Assembly (NCBI GenBank): GCA_018660685.1
Contig: JABJJW010000014.1
Span: 1 to 64,000 of the forward strand
Origin: Flavobacteriales bacterium
GTDB lineage: Bacteria > Bacteroidota > Bacteroidia > Flavobacteriales_G > Salibacteraceae
DNA: 64,000 nt
Direction of reading: 5' to 3'
In this document: positions 29,342 to 38,576 of the stretch, one piece after another
How positions within the stretch are numbered: the first letter of the stretch is position 1
Layout of the letters: every line of letters begins with the position of its first letter
Notes under the pieces: model-generated
Database searches by the model: none
What the model was told of the DNA's origin: nothing
The model's input: the letters and a program-made list of their open reading frames with translations, nothing else
Translations under genes and position numbers: made by a program

Positions 29342-30801
29342 TGCTAAGATTCATCTTCATTTTCGCTTCCATAATGCTATTGCAGCATTCTCAGGCGAAC
29401 ACGGTGATTCAAGGAAATGCTTTTACATATCGAGGTCAAGTGGTCGAATTTCATGAGTACCTGGATCTCTACACATTTGAATCCGCAGTCCTTTCACGAA
29501 CCGTAGTGGCAGAAGATGGTAGCTTCAAATTCGAACTCAACTTAAGGAAGAAAGGACTTTATCTGCTGACCATAGGTGAGGTCAATGCCCATTTATTCGT
29601 TCTTCCAGATCAGACTTACACACTCGTTGTGCCTGAGCCTTTGGAGGACGATCAGATTTCACCAGCAAAAGACGTTTTCGTTCACCCAGACATATTTGAA
29701 GGGGACTCCAAATTAAACTATCAGATTACGGAACTGGAAAAAACGATTAATCGATTCTTTATTGACAATACCGGTGATTTTCTTGGAAAGGGTATTCGTA
29801 AAAAGTCGGATTCACTTCTCACTTTTTTAGATGAAGAATTTGATGGAATTGACTCTGAGATGTTTCAGGAATACTTTCACTTCAAAAAGGCCGAGTTTGA
29901 ACTCATGACCGCCCATGGCTTTCAAAACGTATTCGACAAGTATTTTAGAGGGCGTGAGATTTTGTACCATCAATTGAGTTATGCCAATTCCTTCAAGTTA
30001 GTTTTTGATGAGTACTTTAATTACACTGCTCCCAAAAGTGAAGAGCGATTTAGTAAGGAAGTAAAAGAAGCGCTCTCAAAAGGTAGTTATAGCCGACTTT
30101 ATGGGGCTTTTGATCGTGACCCACTTCTCCAAAACAAAGCCGTGAGAGAGCTTTTGCTTATTTCACAGTTGTACGAAATTGGCAAGGAACGGAAGTACGA
30201 TCTTGACATGATCATTAGTCTGCTTGACTCAGTTATTATGTCTGCTGAACACAGCATTGCCAAATTAATCGCGGCGAATGCTCAATCGCAACTAATGTTC
30301 ATGTCCACAGGAAGCATCGCAGCAAATTTTGAATTCAGCGACGTCATTGGAAATACCTACCGAATTCATGAGTACAAAGGCAGGTACGTGTACCTCCAAA
30401 TCATTGAAGATTTCACGCCTGAGACATTGAGACAAATGAGCCTCATGAAAGTGCTCAAAGAAGGATATGGTGCAGAAATCGCAATGTTTAGCATCAGCGT
30501 GTCTGAGCCCTTGGGCTCACTTCAGCAGATTTCGAAGCGGTATGATTTTGATTGGATGATCGGCAAGGCAATGAGTCCTGAAAAATTGAAAAAAACGTAT
30601 GGTTTGAGAGCTTTTCCCAGCTACTTTCTGCTGGATGAGGAAATGAGAATTGTGAGTTCACCTGCACCTCCACCTGGAGCTCAAATAGAAAAACAATTTG
30701 CTAAAGTGTGGAACACGAGTCATCCAAATAAGCAACTCAGATTTAGGCTTCAACCATCCAAAGAAAGTGATGAACAGCCTCCTCAGCGTATTCCCAAATA
30801 G
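29341..30801 (+). CDS. Exported thioredoxin-fold protein lacking the CXXC site
   Basis: 486 aa with a signal peptide ending near QANTV (about residue 20). The N-terminal ~110 residues look like a DUF4369-type beta domain. A long helical middle (about 120-330) follows. The C-terminal ~140 residues have the thioredoxin pattern, including the cis-proline strand AFPSYFLLD, but where TlpA/ResA proteins carry CXXC this one has EDFTPET. It is therefore probably not an oxidoreductase and may be a binding or chaperone domain in the periplasm. It starts on the last base of the coaD stop. Its 3' end overlaps the opposing Nudix gene by 19 nt. Confidence 0.75.
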   Translation: MLRFIFIFASIMLLQHSQANTVIQGNAFTYRGQVVEFHEYLDLYTFESAVLSRTVVAEDGSFKFELNLRKKGLYLLTIGEVNAHLFVLPDQTYTLVVPEPLEDDQISPAKDVFVHPDIFEGDSKLNYQITELEKTINRFFIDNTGDFLGKGIRKKSDSLLTFLDEEFDGIDSEMFQEYFHFKKAEFELMTAHGFQNVFDKYFRGREILYHQLSYANSFKLVFDEYFNYTAPKSEERFSKEVKEALSKGSYSRLYGAFDRDPLLQNKAVRELLLISQLYEIGKERKYDLDMIISLLDSVIMSAEHSIAKLIAANAQSQLMFMSTGSIAANFEFSDVIGNTYRIHEYKGRYVYLQIIEDFTPETLRQMSLMKVLKEGYGAEIAMFSISVSEPLGSLQQISKRYDFDWMIGKAMSPEKLKKTYGLRAFPSYFLLDEEMRIVSSPAPPPGAQIEKQFAKVWNTSHPNKQLRFRLQPSKESDEQPPQRIPK

Positions 30802-31379
30802 TGACCAATGACATCTTGGATGGATGCATAAGCTTCACCAAGTTGCTTCTCCTTTACAGGTAGTTTAACCCAGATCGCCTTCTCGATATCCTCCTCAGTT
30901 TGAGCAACTGGTTCATTCTTCGATTTCGTTGTCATCCCATACCAATGAGATTCTTTAACCACAGTTTCTTTGTTTTCTGTGTAAAGATGATAGGTAGTGA
31001 AGGCCTTTGAATTAATTTCTAATTCTCCGACTCCTGTCTCCTCTTCGACCTCTCTCTTTGCGCACTGCTCAATAGTCTCACCAGGATCCAGTTTTCCTTT
31101 TGGCAAATCCCAAAAACCTCGCCGATGAATCATCAGTAATTCATCTTTTTGATTGGTCACAAATCCACCACCTGCCTGAACAAAATCGAATCGCTGTCTG
31201 AGCTTGGACATCCATTCATCAAGATTTGCACAAAATACGGTACTCGATTTTACGACCGATTGCTTTTCAAAAGCCCTGTACCACTCACCCTCAACTAGTT
31301 CCTTGTCTTTTTTCAAAGACAGATCATCAGTGAAAATCACACTCGCATCCTTGATAAAAAACTTATATTTTCGAGACAT
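30783..31379 (-). CDS. Nudix hydrolase
   Basis: 198 aa. A complete Nudix box is at residues 95-117: G95, E101, R109, E110, E113, E114 and G116 in GKLDPGE...REVEEETGV. An N-terminal ~65-residue extension (KYKFFIKDASVIFTDD) is typical of a Bacteroidota subgroup whose gene often neighbours pyrE. The substrate is unknown: a nucleoside diphosphate derivative, perhaps a nucleotide sugar, diadenosine polyphosphate or damaged nucleotide. Its ATG overlaps the ATG of pyrE by 2 bp on the opposite strand, within CATG at 31377-31380. Confidence 0.9.
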   Translation of the reverse strand: MSRKYKFFIKDASVIFTDDLSLKKDKELVEGEWYRAFEKQSVVKSSTVFCANLDEWMSKLRQRFDFVQAGGGFVTNQKDELLMIHRRGFWDLPKGKLDPGETIEQCAKREVEEETGVGELEINSKAFTTYHLYTENKETVVKESHWYGMTTKSKNEPVAQTEEDIEKAIWVKLPVKEKQLGEAYASIQDVIGHYLGIR

Positions 31380-32031
31380 GAATTACAGCTTCAATTCTTC
31401 CCACAAAGTAGCCGAGTTTTTACTTCAGATCAAAGCGGTTTCTCTTCGACCTGAAGATCCGTACAAGTGGGCATCAGGCTGGAATTCTCCGATATACTGC
31501 GACAATCGGAAAACGCTTTCCTATCCTCGCATCAGGACCTTCATCCGACAAGAGATTGTCAAAACCATTGATGAAAACTTCGGAAGACCTGATTTGATTG
31601 CTGGAGTTGCCACAGGTGGAATTGCCCAAGGAGCATTAGTTGCTCAGGAGTTTGGTTTACCGCTTATTTATGTGAGACCGTCTGCGAAAGCCCATGGCAC
31701 TCAAAGTCAAATTGAAGGTGTCTGCGAATCAGGTCAAAGTGTGATTCTTATCGAAGACTTGGTAAGTACAGGAAAATCCAGCCTAGCGGCGGTTGATGCT
31801 TTGAGAGATGCTGGTTGCATTGTAAAAGGAATGGTCGCTGTTTTTAGCTACGGTTTCGACATTGCCAGAAAGAACTTCTTAGATCACAAGTGTCCTCTTG
31901 TGACGATCACCGATTACGAATCAATCCTTTCGAAAGCAATCGAGACCAATTTCATCCAAGAATCAGATCTAGAATCACTCAATGAGTGGCGTACCAACCC
32001 AGCAGAGTGGAACCCACAAATAGCTAAATAG
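31378..32031 (+). CDS. pyrE: Orotate phosphoribosyltransferase
   Basis: Transfers phosphoribose from PRPP to orotate in de novo pyrimidine synthesis. 217 aa from the ATG at 31378, placed by the family N-terminus (AEFLLQIKAVSL, WASGWNSPIYCDNR). The PRPP loop is VILIEDLVSTGKSS (122-135) and the lysine-rich loop is RPSAKAHG (100-107). A longer in-frame reading upstream runs antisense through the Nudix gene and is not real. The start codon faces the Nudix start. The SRPBCC gene follows with zero spacing. Confidence 0.96.
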   Translation: MNYSFNSSHKVAEFLLQIKAVSLRPEDPYKWASGWNSPIYCDNRKTLSYPRIRTFIRQEIVKTIDENFGRPDLIAGVATGGIAQGALVAQEFGLPLIYVRPSAKAHGTQSQIEGVCESGQSVILIEDLVSTGKSSLAAVDALRDAGCIVKGMVAVFSYGFDIARKNFLDHKCPLVTITDYESILSKAIETNFIQESDLESLNEWRTNPAEWNPQIAK

Positions 32032-32433
32032 GTGACATCATTCGAAAGCAGTATCTATTCTGTAACGGCTGATTCTTCAATTATTTCAGAGTATTTATCA
32101 CAGCCTGAAAACCTGATTGACATTCTTCCTTCAGACAGGATTGAAGATTGGAAATGCACCGGGGAAACATGTTCGTTTAGAATCAAAGGTCTTGCAACTA
32201 TCAAACTGAAGCTGACCTCAGCTTCATCTGAAAGAGTTGTTTACGACTCTGAGGATGGGCCATTTGATTTTCAACTAATCGTAAGGATTGAACATTCTGA
32301 TGCCGGCTCAGCAGTTACCGCTTACTTTGATGCAGATGTCTCCAGCATGATGGCGGTGATGTTGAAGTCACCGTTGACAAACTTTCTCAATTCGCTTGGA
32401 GAAGCTCTCGAAGCAAAGTTCAGCGCAGGCTAA
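32032..32433 (+). CDS. SRPBCC (START-like) family protein
   Basis: 133 aa, starting at GTG 32032 immediately after the pyrE TAG. Weakly conserved START/Bet v1-type fold: an N-terminal strand (ESSIYSVTADSSIISEYLS), a Leu/Pro-containing turn, and a final helix (SPLTNFLNSLGEAL). Proteins of this type commonly follow pyrE in Bacteroidota; function unknown, perhaps binding a hydrophobic ligand. The 3' end overlaps birA by 14 nt. Confidence 0.78.
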   Translation: MTSFESSIYSVTADSSIISEYLSQPENLIDILPSDRIEDWKCTGETCSFRIKGLATIKLKLTSASSERVVYDSEDGPFDFQLIVRIEHSDAGSAVTAYFDADVSSMMAVMLKSPLTNFLNSLGEALEAKFSAG

Positions 32434-33148
32434 TTTCTCCGCTCTGAAATTTTCGGATCTCGCCATCGATATTCAAGACTAACTCTCCTAGTTCATTCAC
32501 TTCTCGGACCACACCACTCGAAGTCTGCCCATTCATCGTAATTGAAACTGCCTTTCCGCGAGAATAGAGCTGCTCATTCAAACGAATCATCAAATCTCCT
32601 GAGTCTAGCAGCATTTTTCGATAGCGTTTGAGATGCTTAACAACGTCATTCAATATTTGCATGATCGAATAGTCGACCTGCTTTCCTGTTTCAAGTTTTA
32701 CGGATGTAGGCGGCCAATTGTACTTCCCTTCAAAAAGACTCTGATTGACGTTCATCCCAATACCAATCACCGCAGATTCAATGTCGTTCCCTTTGACGAG
32801 TGTTTCAATTAATATTCCAGCGACTTTCTTTCCGTCAATCAAAATATCATTTGGCCACTTCACATTTGCCTTGAGGTTATACTCTGCAAGGGCATCAACA
32901 AGTGCCAACGATGTGATCGCGGACAGAATAAAGTACTTCGAGGCATGTAGTTGGGGCTTCATAACGACGGAACAAGTAAGATTCATTCCCACTTGACTTT
33001 CCCACATTCTTCCTCTTTGGCCTTTGCCTTCTGTTTGATAATCTGCGACAACAACATCCCAGTCATTCATGCCACTTTGTCCGAGCTCGCGCATGGTATG
33101 CAAATTGGTTGAATCAGTTACCGTTAGATGAAATGTTTTACCGCTCAT
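32420..33148 (-). CDS. birA: Biotin--[acetyl-CoA carboxylase] ligase
   Basis: Activates biotin with ATP and attaches it to biotin carboxyl carrier protein. About 242 aa from the ATG at 33148 (MSGKTFHLTVTDSTN); an ATG at 33172 would add eight residues. It is the short single-domain form without the N-terminal DNA-binding repressor domain of E. coli BirA. Motifs: TDSTN, the biotin loop GKGQRGRMW, KWPNDILIDGKKVAGILIE and GIGMNVNQ. It diverges from rsfS and overlaps the SRPBCC gene at its 3' end. Confidence 0.93.
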   Translation of the reverse strand: MSGKTFHLTVTDSTNLHTMRELGQSGMNDWDVVVADYQTEGKGQRGRMWESQVGMNLTCSVVMKPQLHASKYFILSAITSLALVDALAEYNLKANVKWPNDILIDGKKVAGILIETLVKGNDIESAVIGIGMNVNQSLFEGKYNWPPTSVKLETGKQVDYSIMQILNDVVKHLKRYRKMLLDSGDLMIRLNEQLYSRGKAVSITMNGQTSSGVVREVNELGELVLNIDGEIRKFQSGEISLR

Positions 33149-33201
33149 ATGGAAGGAGATGCAAGGGAACAAAGACTTACAAATGACGGAAAATGAATGA
33201 C

Positions 33202-33209
33202 TAATTTTG
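33202..33209 (+). promoter_or_regulatory. -7 box (TAATTTTG) upstream of rsfS
   Basis: Perfect TAnnTTTG match 20 nt before the rsfS ATG, predicting a leader of about 16 nt. It probably drives rsfS-ftsH-DUF2007-cdsA-psd. No good -33 TTG. Confidence 0.4.
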
Positions 33210-33229
33210 ACTATTGATTTAAGTCGCGA

Positions 33230-33601
33230 ATGACCAACAAAAATTTACGCCCTTCATCGGAAGAACTGGCAGATTGTGTGATTGAGGGAATGAAGGGGAA
33301 AAAAGGCCTGAACATTGTAAAAATGGACTTGCGGGAAACTGGAAGCGCTTTAACCGACTTCTTCATTTTATGTCATGGGACTTCTGATCGTCAAGTTGAC
33401 GCAATAGCTGATTCGATCGTCAATCAAGTGCGAACATCCCTGAATGATAAACCCAGTTTAGTTGAGGGTCGGTCTAATGCTGAATGGATATTACTGGATT
33501 ATGTGGATGTTATTGTCCACGTCTTTCAACAAGAAGTGAGAGATGATTTTGCGCTCGAAGAATTATGGGCGGATGCCACGATCGAGCATATTGGGGAATA
33601 A
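33230..33601 (+). CDS. rsfS: Ribosomal silencing factor RsfS
   Basis: 123 aa of the RsfS/Iojap family, which binds L14 and blocks subunit joining when nutrients are scarce. Core motif: GSALTDFFILCHGTSDRQV, then the NAEWILLDYVDVIVHVF segment near residue 84-100, both well conserved. It is the first gene of a co-directional run with ftsH, cdsA and psd; ftsH begins 28 nt after its stop. Confidence 0.95.
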   Translation: MTNKNLRPSSEELADCVIEGMKGKKGLNIVKMDLRETGSALTDFFILCHGTSDRQVDAIADSIVNQVRTSLNDKPSLVEGRSNAEWILLDYVDVIVHVFQQEVRDDFALEELWADATIEHIGE

Positions 33602-33629
33602 ATGGTTATTTTGATAAGAGGAAAAAGAG

Positions 33630-35750
33630 ATGAGTGATACGAATAAAGATCGAGGATTGAATCCATTTGATTCAAAGGGGAAAAAGCCAAAAAAGAACCC
33701 GATTCAAAAAAGGCCATTCAACCCCTATTGGATTTATGTTGTGATTGCCGTTGTGCTAATCTCGCAGCTTCTATTCAGCTTTAGTGGTGGAACTAAGAAG
33801 GTTCAATGGGTTGAATTTGTGAATGAAATGCTTCTCGAAGGAGAGGTTGAAAAGGTGGTTGTAGTTCGCTACGAGAATGTGGCCGAGATATACATTACTC
33901 CTGAATCACTTGAAAAGGATAAGTACGAAAGCGTCCGCAAGAAAACATTCGGTCAAATAAACAACCCGGGACCACATTACGTCATGACCATCAGCACGGT
34001 CGAACGGTTTAGCCAGGAATTGGAAGAGGCGCAAGAGAGCATTGCTGCGGAGAGTCGAATAATCGAAGAATATGATAACCGTAAAGGTTGGAGCGAAGGT
34101 TGGCTCAGCATCCTTCTACCGATAGCTTTAATGGTCGGACTTTGGATATTCATAATGCGACGAATGAGCGGGCCCGGTGGAGCAGGTGGCGGACAATTGT
34201 TCAACATTGGCAAATCAAAAGCAGTTCTATTCGATAAAAATAGCCAGGTTAATATCACGTTCAAGGACGTAGCAGGACAGGATGAAGCCAAGGAAGAAAT
34301 TGAAGAAATAGTAGACTTCCTCAAGAATCCAGACAAGTACACAGCTCTTGGTGCTCACATTCCAAAAGGTGTCTTGCTCGTAGGACTTCCAGGAACCGGA
34401 AAAACATTACTAGCAAAAGCAGTGGCAGGTGAAGCACAGGTCCCATTCTTCTCTTTGAGTGGTTCTGACTTTGTCGAGATGTTTGTTGGTGTTGGTGCTT
34501 CGAGAGTACGCGACCTCTTCAAACAAGCAAAAGAAAAAGCTCCGGCTATCATCTTCATTGATGAGATTGACGCCATAGGAAGAGCAAGAGGGAAAAGTGC
34601 AGCTCAAGGAGCGAACGATGAGCGGGAGAATACGCTAAATCAGCTGCTGACTGAAATGGATGGCTTCGGCACCAATAGCGGTGTCATCTTGATGGCCGCT
34701 ACCAACAGGTCTGACATCCTCGATAGAGCACTGCTTCGTCCGGGAAGATTTGATCGCCAAATTCATGTCGACATGCCGGACCTGAATGAGCGTAAAGAGA
34801 TTTTCAAAGTTCACTTGAAGCCACTCAAATTAGATGACAAGGTTGATGTCGAGTTTCTCGCCAAACAAACTCCAGGTTTTTCAGGAGCTGACATTGCCAA
34901 TATCTGTAATGAAGCGGCTTTGATTGCTGCCAGAAGAAAAAAGACAAAAATTGAAACTCAAGACTTCATTGATGCGGTGGACCGAGTGATCGCTGGATTG
35001 GAAAAGAAGAGTAGGATAATTACTCCAAAGGAGAGGAAAGCGATTGCCTATCACGAAGCGGGTCACGCAGCAGTAAGTTGGTTAACGGAACATGCTTCAC
35101 CATTGGTCAAAGTGACTATTGTACCTCGCGGGCGTTCTCTAGGTGCAGCTTGGTACTTGCCAGAAGAAAGACAGCTCACTACAGAAAGCCAAATGTTCGA
35201 TGAGATGTGTGCTGCCCTGGGTGGCCGTGCATCTGAGGATATTGTTTTCGGAGAAGTTTCAACTGGTGCTCTGTCTGACCTAGAAAAAGTGACGAAACAG
35301 GCTTATGCCATGGTGAGCATTTATGGGTTGAACGAAAAAATTGGAAACATCAGCTACTATGACAGCAGTGGACAAAGTGACTACGCTTTTCAAAAACCAT
35401 ACAGCGAAAAGACAGCCGAGCTGATTGATGCAGAAGTGAAAGGGATAATTGATAGAGCCTATGTCCGTACCAAGGCAATATTGGTAGCCAATCGTGAAAA
35501 GCTAAATGAACTAGCAGAAGTGCTCCTGGACAAAGAAGTGATCTTCAAAGAGGACATGGAAAATATCTTCGGAAAGCGTCCGTATGAAACCGCTGATTCT
35601 GAGCCACCTAAGTCCAAAAAGGAAGAGGTGAAAGAGGAATCGAAAGAGGTCAACGGAGAGGCAAAGGCGAATGACAATGGAACAACGAAGTCCGAAGATG
35701 TTGAAACCGAGCCATCGCTAACCGATCCTGAAAATGAACCAACCGCCTGA
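33630..35750 (+). CDS. ftsH: ATP-dependent zinc metalloprotease FtsH
   Basis: A membrane-anchored AAA+ protease of 706 aa that degrades misfolded and regulatory membrane proteins. N-terminal transmembrane helix about 33-51, periplasmic domain, second helix about 158-177. Walker A is GLPGTGKT (252-259; a Leu replaces the more usual Pro in GPPGTGKT), Walker B IIFIDEID (306-313), the second region of homology [13 protein letters not shown], and the zinc site HEAGH (474-478). The C-terminal ~60 residues are a Lys/Glu-rich disordered tail. The last 17 nt overlap the DUF2007 gene. Confidence 0.97.
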   Translation: MSDTNKDRGLNPFDSKGKKPKKNPIQKRPFNPYWIYVVIAVVLISQLLFSFSGGTKKVQWVEFVNEMLLEGEVEKVVVVRYENVAEIYITPESLEKDKYESVRKKTFGQINNPGPHYVMTISTVERFSQELEEAQESIAAESRIIEEYDNRKGWSEGWLSILLPIALMVGLWIFIMRRMSGPGGAGGGQLFNIGKSKAVLFDKNSQVNITFKDVAGQDEAKEEIEEIVDFLKNPDKYTALGAHIPKGVLLVGLPGTGKTLLAKAVAGEAQVPFFSLSGSDFVEMFVGVGASRVRDLFKQAKEKAPAIIFIDEIDAIGRARGKSAAQGANDERENTLNQLLTEMDGFGTNSGVILMAATNRSDILDRALLRPGRFDRQIHVDMPDLNERKEIFKVHLKPLKLDDKVDVEFLAKQTPGFSGADIANICNEAALIAARRKKTKIETQDFIDAVDRVIAGLEKKSRIITPKERKAIAYHEAGHAAVSWLTEHASPLVKVTIVPRGRSLGAAWYLPEERQLTTESQMFDEMCAALGGRASEDIVFGEVSTGALSDLEKVTKQAYAMVSIYGLNEKIGNISYYDSSGQSDYAFQKPYSEKTAELIDAEVKGIIDRAYVRTKAILVANREKLNELAEVLLDKEVIFKEDMENIFGKRPYETADSEPPKSKKEEVKEESKEVNGEAKANDNGTTKSEDVETEPSLTDPENEPTA

Positions 35751-35961
35751 GCATTGGGTACTGATTTACAAATCAGATTCTAAGTACAAAATCGACTTAG
35801 TAAAAGCGCTCCTTTCAGACAATTCCATCACTTCTGAGGAGATTAATTCTCATGATCATATGTTTGACGCCTTAAATGTCATGAGAGAAATCGGCCTGTA
35901 CATTCATCAAAGCGACATGGACCTAGCTCATGTAATCATAAAGTCTGCAAACGTTGAGTAA
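35734..35961 (+). CDS. DUF2007-type small protein
   Basis: 75 aa. It resembles the putative signal-transducing DUF2007 family: WVLIYKSDSKYKIDLVKALLSDNSI at the front is typical, the fold being a small ferredoxin-like domain. It overlaps ftsH by 17 nt and cdsA by 8 nt, so it is translationally coupled to both. It is a recurrent Bacteroidota companion of ftsH and cdsA; the function is not established. Confidence 0.8.
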   Translation: MNQPPEHWVLIYKSDSKYKIDLVKALLSDNSITSEEINSHDHMFDALNVMREIGLYIHQSDMDLAHVIIKSANVE

Positions 35962-36781
35962 CCTGCAACTTCGAGTTCTTTCATCAATCGCCTTTGTCGT
36001 ACTGATTATCGGCCCACTCTTTATTGGTCCCAGATGGGCTTTCACTATTTACGCTATCCTCGGGTGGTTCACGTTGAGAGAGTTCAATAATCTTCTCGTG
36101 AACTCGGAATCGAAGATCAATTCAGTCGGCTCATCAATCATCTATTTCCTTCTAGTCGTAATAGTCTACGAATATTCCTTTCAAGAAGTAAAATACGCAA
36201 GTTCATTAACCCTCCTCCTAGGAGCGACCTCTTTGATCATGGTAATTTGGGAGGTCTTCAGAAAGAACACAAGACCATTGAGCTCAATTGGGATTTCAAT
36301 TTTCACACCGCTTTACACGGCATCCTCATTTCTTGGAATTGCATATTTCCTTGGGTACAGAACCGACTTAATTCAGCCATGGATCATCATTTCATTGTTT
36401 TCCCTGATTTGGATTAACGATTCCGCTGCTTACTTGTTCGGCCGAAAGATTGGCAAGACTAAATTGATTGAACATATTTCTCCCAACAAAACTTGGGAAG
36501 GGAGTATCTCGGGTTTAGTTGTCGCCTTGCTCACGGGATTCGGGTTGTCTCTCATCGAAGGAATGCCTCCTTGGCCAATAATGCTTGGTTTTGCGGTGGT
36601 TACGGTTATTGGAGGGTCGCTTGGTGACCTCTTTGAGTCTCGCATTAAAAGAGCGGCCAATGTTAAAGACTCAGGAAAATTCTTGCCCGGTCACGGTGGT
36701 TTTTTAGATCGATTTGATGCCATGATGTTGGCTATTCCTATAGCAATTCTTTATTTTGAGTTTATCCTTCCAAAATCCTAA
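35954..36781 (+). CDS. cdsA: Phosphatidate cytidylyltransferase
   Basis: Makes CDP-diacylglycerol from phosphatidate and CTP for phospholipid synthesis. 275 aa with about eight membrane helices. The C-terminal signature is intact: GGSLGDLFESRIKRAANVKD, then PGHGGFLDRFDAMM. The start is TTG at 35954, overlapping the end of the DUF2007 gene; no suitable ATG exists before the first helix. psd follows after 2 nt and uses a downstream product of the same pathway. Confidence 0.94.
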   Translation: MSNLQLRVLSSIAFVVLIIGPLFIGPRWAFTIYAILGWFTLREFNNLLVNSESKINSVGSSIIYFLLVVIVYEYSFQEVKYASSLTLLLGATSLIMVIWEVFRKNTRPLSSIGISIFTPLYTASSFLGIAYFLGYRTDLIQPWIIISLFSLIWINDSAAYLFGRKIGKTKLIEHISPNKTWEGSISGLVVALLTGFGLSLIEGMPPWPIMLGFAVVTVIGGSLGDLFESRIKRAANVKDSGKFLPGHGGFLDRFDAMMLAIPIAILYFEFILPKS

Positions 36782-36783
36782 TC

Positions 36784-37446
36784 ATGAAATTTCATAAAGA
36801 AGGAAGAGTATCAATTGTTCTGGCAACGTTGGTGTCGATGATTCTCATTGTCATTGCCTATACCTTATTTGATCGAGGTTCACCGATTCAACCAATCACG
36901 CTGACAATCGCGGCAGTTCTCATGCTCACCATCCTTCAATTCTTCCGGAGTCCGCCGAGGAGAAAGTTGATTATGGATGACGCCATTATTGCTCCGGCAG
37001 ATGGTAAAGTAGTTGTTATCGAAGAGGTTCAAGACAGTGAGTATTTTAATGAACCGGTCCGTCAAATAAGCATATTCATGTCGCCACTTCATGTTCATAT
37101 CAATTGGTTTCCGCTTGCTGGACAGATCATCTATAACAAGTACCATCCAGGAAAATATTTAGTGGCATGGGATCCTAAATCCTCAACGGATAACGAGAGA
37201 CACAGTATCGTTATCGAAAACCCTGCTTTTGGTAAAGTGTTAGTTAAGCAGATCGCTGGTGCAATGGCGCGTCGAATCGTAAACTATTCTTCGGAAGGTC
37301 AAACAGCCGAGCAAGGAGGTGAAATGGGTTTCATCAAATTCGGAAGTCGAGTAGATGTTCTAATTCCCCTTTCAGCAAAAGTTGAAGTCAAACTGGACGA
37401 CACCTCGATAGGAGGACAAACCATCCTCGCGTCAATCGCTGAGTAG
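36784..37446 (+). CDS. psd: Phosphatidylserine decarboxylase (short, PSD-A type)
   Basis: Converts phosphatidylserine to phosphatidylethanolamine. 220 aa, the short class with a pyruvoyl cofactor formed by self-cleavage. Two N-terminal membrane helices are followed by FFRSPPRR, APADGKVVVIEEV and SPLHVHINWFP. The cleavage Gly-Ser lies in IKFGSRVDVLIP (about 190-192), here FGS where many relatives have GS preceded by Leu or Phe. It sits 2 nt after cdsA, and its stop overlaps the YjjG-like gene by 15 nt. Confidence 0.93.
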   Translation: MKFHKEGRVSIVLATLVSMILIVIAYTLFDRGSPIQPITLTIAAVLMLTILQFFRSPPRRKLIMDDAIIAPADGKVVVIEEVQDSEYFNEPVRQISIFMSPLHVHINWFPLAGQIIYNKYHPGKYLVAWDPKSSTDNERHSIVIENPAFGKVLVKQIAGAMARRIVNYSSEGQTAEQGGEMGFIKFGSRVDVLIPLSAKVEVKLDDTSIGGQTILASIAE

Positions 37447-38127
37447 CTGCTCAATTTCCGAGAGCTGTTGAACTCGATATTTATGAGAAGACTCTTTCTC
37501 TGGCGAGTAATGAATTGCCAGCCACCCGGCATCCACAGCTCCTTTCACATCGATGTCTAAGTTATCCCCGATCATCAGTGAATTTTCGAGGGTTGCTCCT
37601 GTCTTCGACATTGCATGCTCGTACATGCGAGGCTTTGGTTTTTTTGACGACGCAGTTTCCGATGTGATGATGTGATCGAAGTATTTAATGATCCCGCTTG
37701 ACTCGAGTTTCATGATTTGAGTTTCATGAAAACCATTGGAGAGGATGTGTTGTTGAAATCGACCATTCAATTTATCCAAGATGGCAACTGCTCCAGGATT
37801 CAGCGCAGATTTCTGGGGACATACATCCATATACCAATCACCAATTCTTTTAGCAAGCGACTTGTCATCAATACCAATGTCAGAAAGGGCAGCTTCAAAA
37901 CGGATCTTTCTTAATCTGGATTTACTAATCCGACTTTCACGATAGAGTGACCAAGCTCGGTCATTATGAAGAAGATAGCGATCCACAAAAAAATTCTGAT
38001 CCTGCTGTTTTGCCAATTTATCCAACTCAAACTCCTGGTATAATTCGGCCAGTGTTTCTTTACTATTCGTCTCAAAATCCCACAATGTGTGATCAAGATC
38101 CCAGAAGATATGTTTGATGCTACCCAA
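37432..38127 (-). CDS. YjjG-like HAD nucleotidase
   Basis: A HAD-superfamily phosphatase of the YjjG type, which dephosphorylates noncanonical pyrimidine nucleotides. The first HAD motif is FWDLDHTLWDF, followed by the YjjG-typical helical cap (YRESRISKSRLRKIRFEAAL), the Ser motif LSNGFHETQ, the Lys motif SSKKPKPRMYEHA and MIGDNLDIDVKGA. I chose TTG 38127, which gives eight residues before the first motif as in relatives and overlaps the upstream stop; an ATG at 38169 would overlap the neighbour by 50 nt. It is last in a six-gene operon that also contains upp, another pyrimidine gene. Confidence 0.88.
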   Translation of the reverse strand: MGSIKHIFWDLDHTLWDFETNSKETLAELYQEFELDKLAKQQDQNFFVDRYLLHNDRAWSLYRESRISKSRLRKIRFEAALSDIGIDDKSLAKRIGDWYMDVCPQKSALNPGAVAILDKLNGRFQQHILSNGFHETQIMKLESSGIIKYFDHIITSETASSKKPKPRMYEHAMSKTGATLENSLMIGDNLDIDVKGAVDAGWLAIHYSPEKESSHKYRVQQLSEIEQLLSD

Positions 38128-38575
38128 CAAAGAATGGTCCCAGTGATGCGGTAATTGAAGTAAGTGCAATCGACCAGAAGACTACTGCAATGAGAAAGGC
38201 TGGCAGTGTTCGCTTATCGTTTCTGTAATATCGAGCTGCTAGGAGAGACCCGATTGGAATTGATATTAAGCATGGACTGAAGAGCGCTAATCCATAGATT
38301 CCATATGAATTCTTGATCCGTATGATGAATCGGTTCTTCTTATTAAAGCTTGATTTGGGCTTACCTCTTTTTCCAAATCGATCATTCCACAATTTGAATA
38401 AAAACGCTCCTCCATAATAGAAAACAACAACTCCAATCACCCCACCCACGGTTGTTATTATGAGGGTTTCCACGTAAGAGTAACCTGAGAGGTACACTGT
38501 GGCAGGAGCGAAGAGGAACTTCACGCTGCTAAATGCAATCAGCCCGAGTATTTTAAGGAATTCAATGATCATCAT
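38120..38575 (-). CDS. Small membrane protein, small-multidrug-export/DedA-like
   Basis: 151 aa from the ATG at 38575, one nt after the upp stop. Four to five hydrophobic segments, with GGVIGVVVFYYGGAF and a basic loop (WNDRFGKRGKPKSSFNKKNRF) between them, then GLALFSPCLISIPIGSLLA. The pattern resembles the 'small multi-drug export' family (Pfam Sm_multidrug_ex), a misleading name with no proven substrate. Inner-membrane location expected. It overlaps the YjjG-like gene. Confidence 0.72.
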   Translation of the reverse strand: MMIIEFLKILGLIAFSSVKFLFAPATVYLSGYSYVETLIITTVGGVIGVVVFYYGGAFLFKLWNDRFGKRGKPKSSFNKKNRFIIRIKNSYGIYGLALFSPCLISIPIGSLLAARYYRNDKRTLPAFLIAVVFWSIALTSITASLGPFFVG

Positions 38576-38576
38576 A

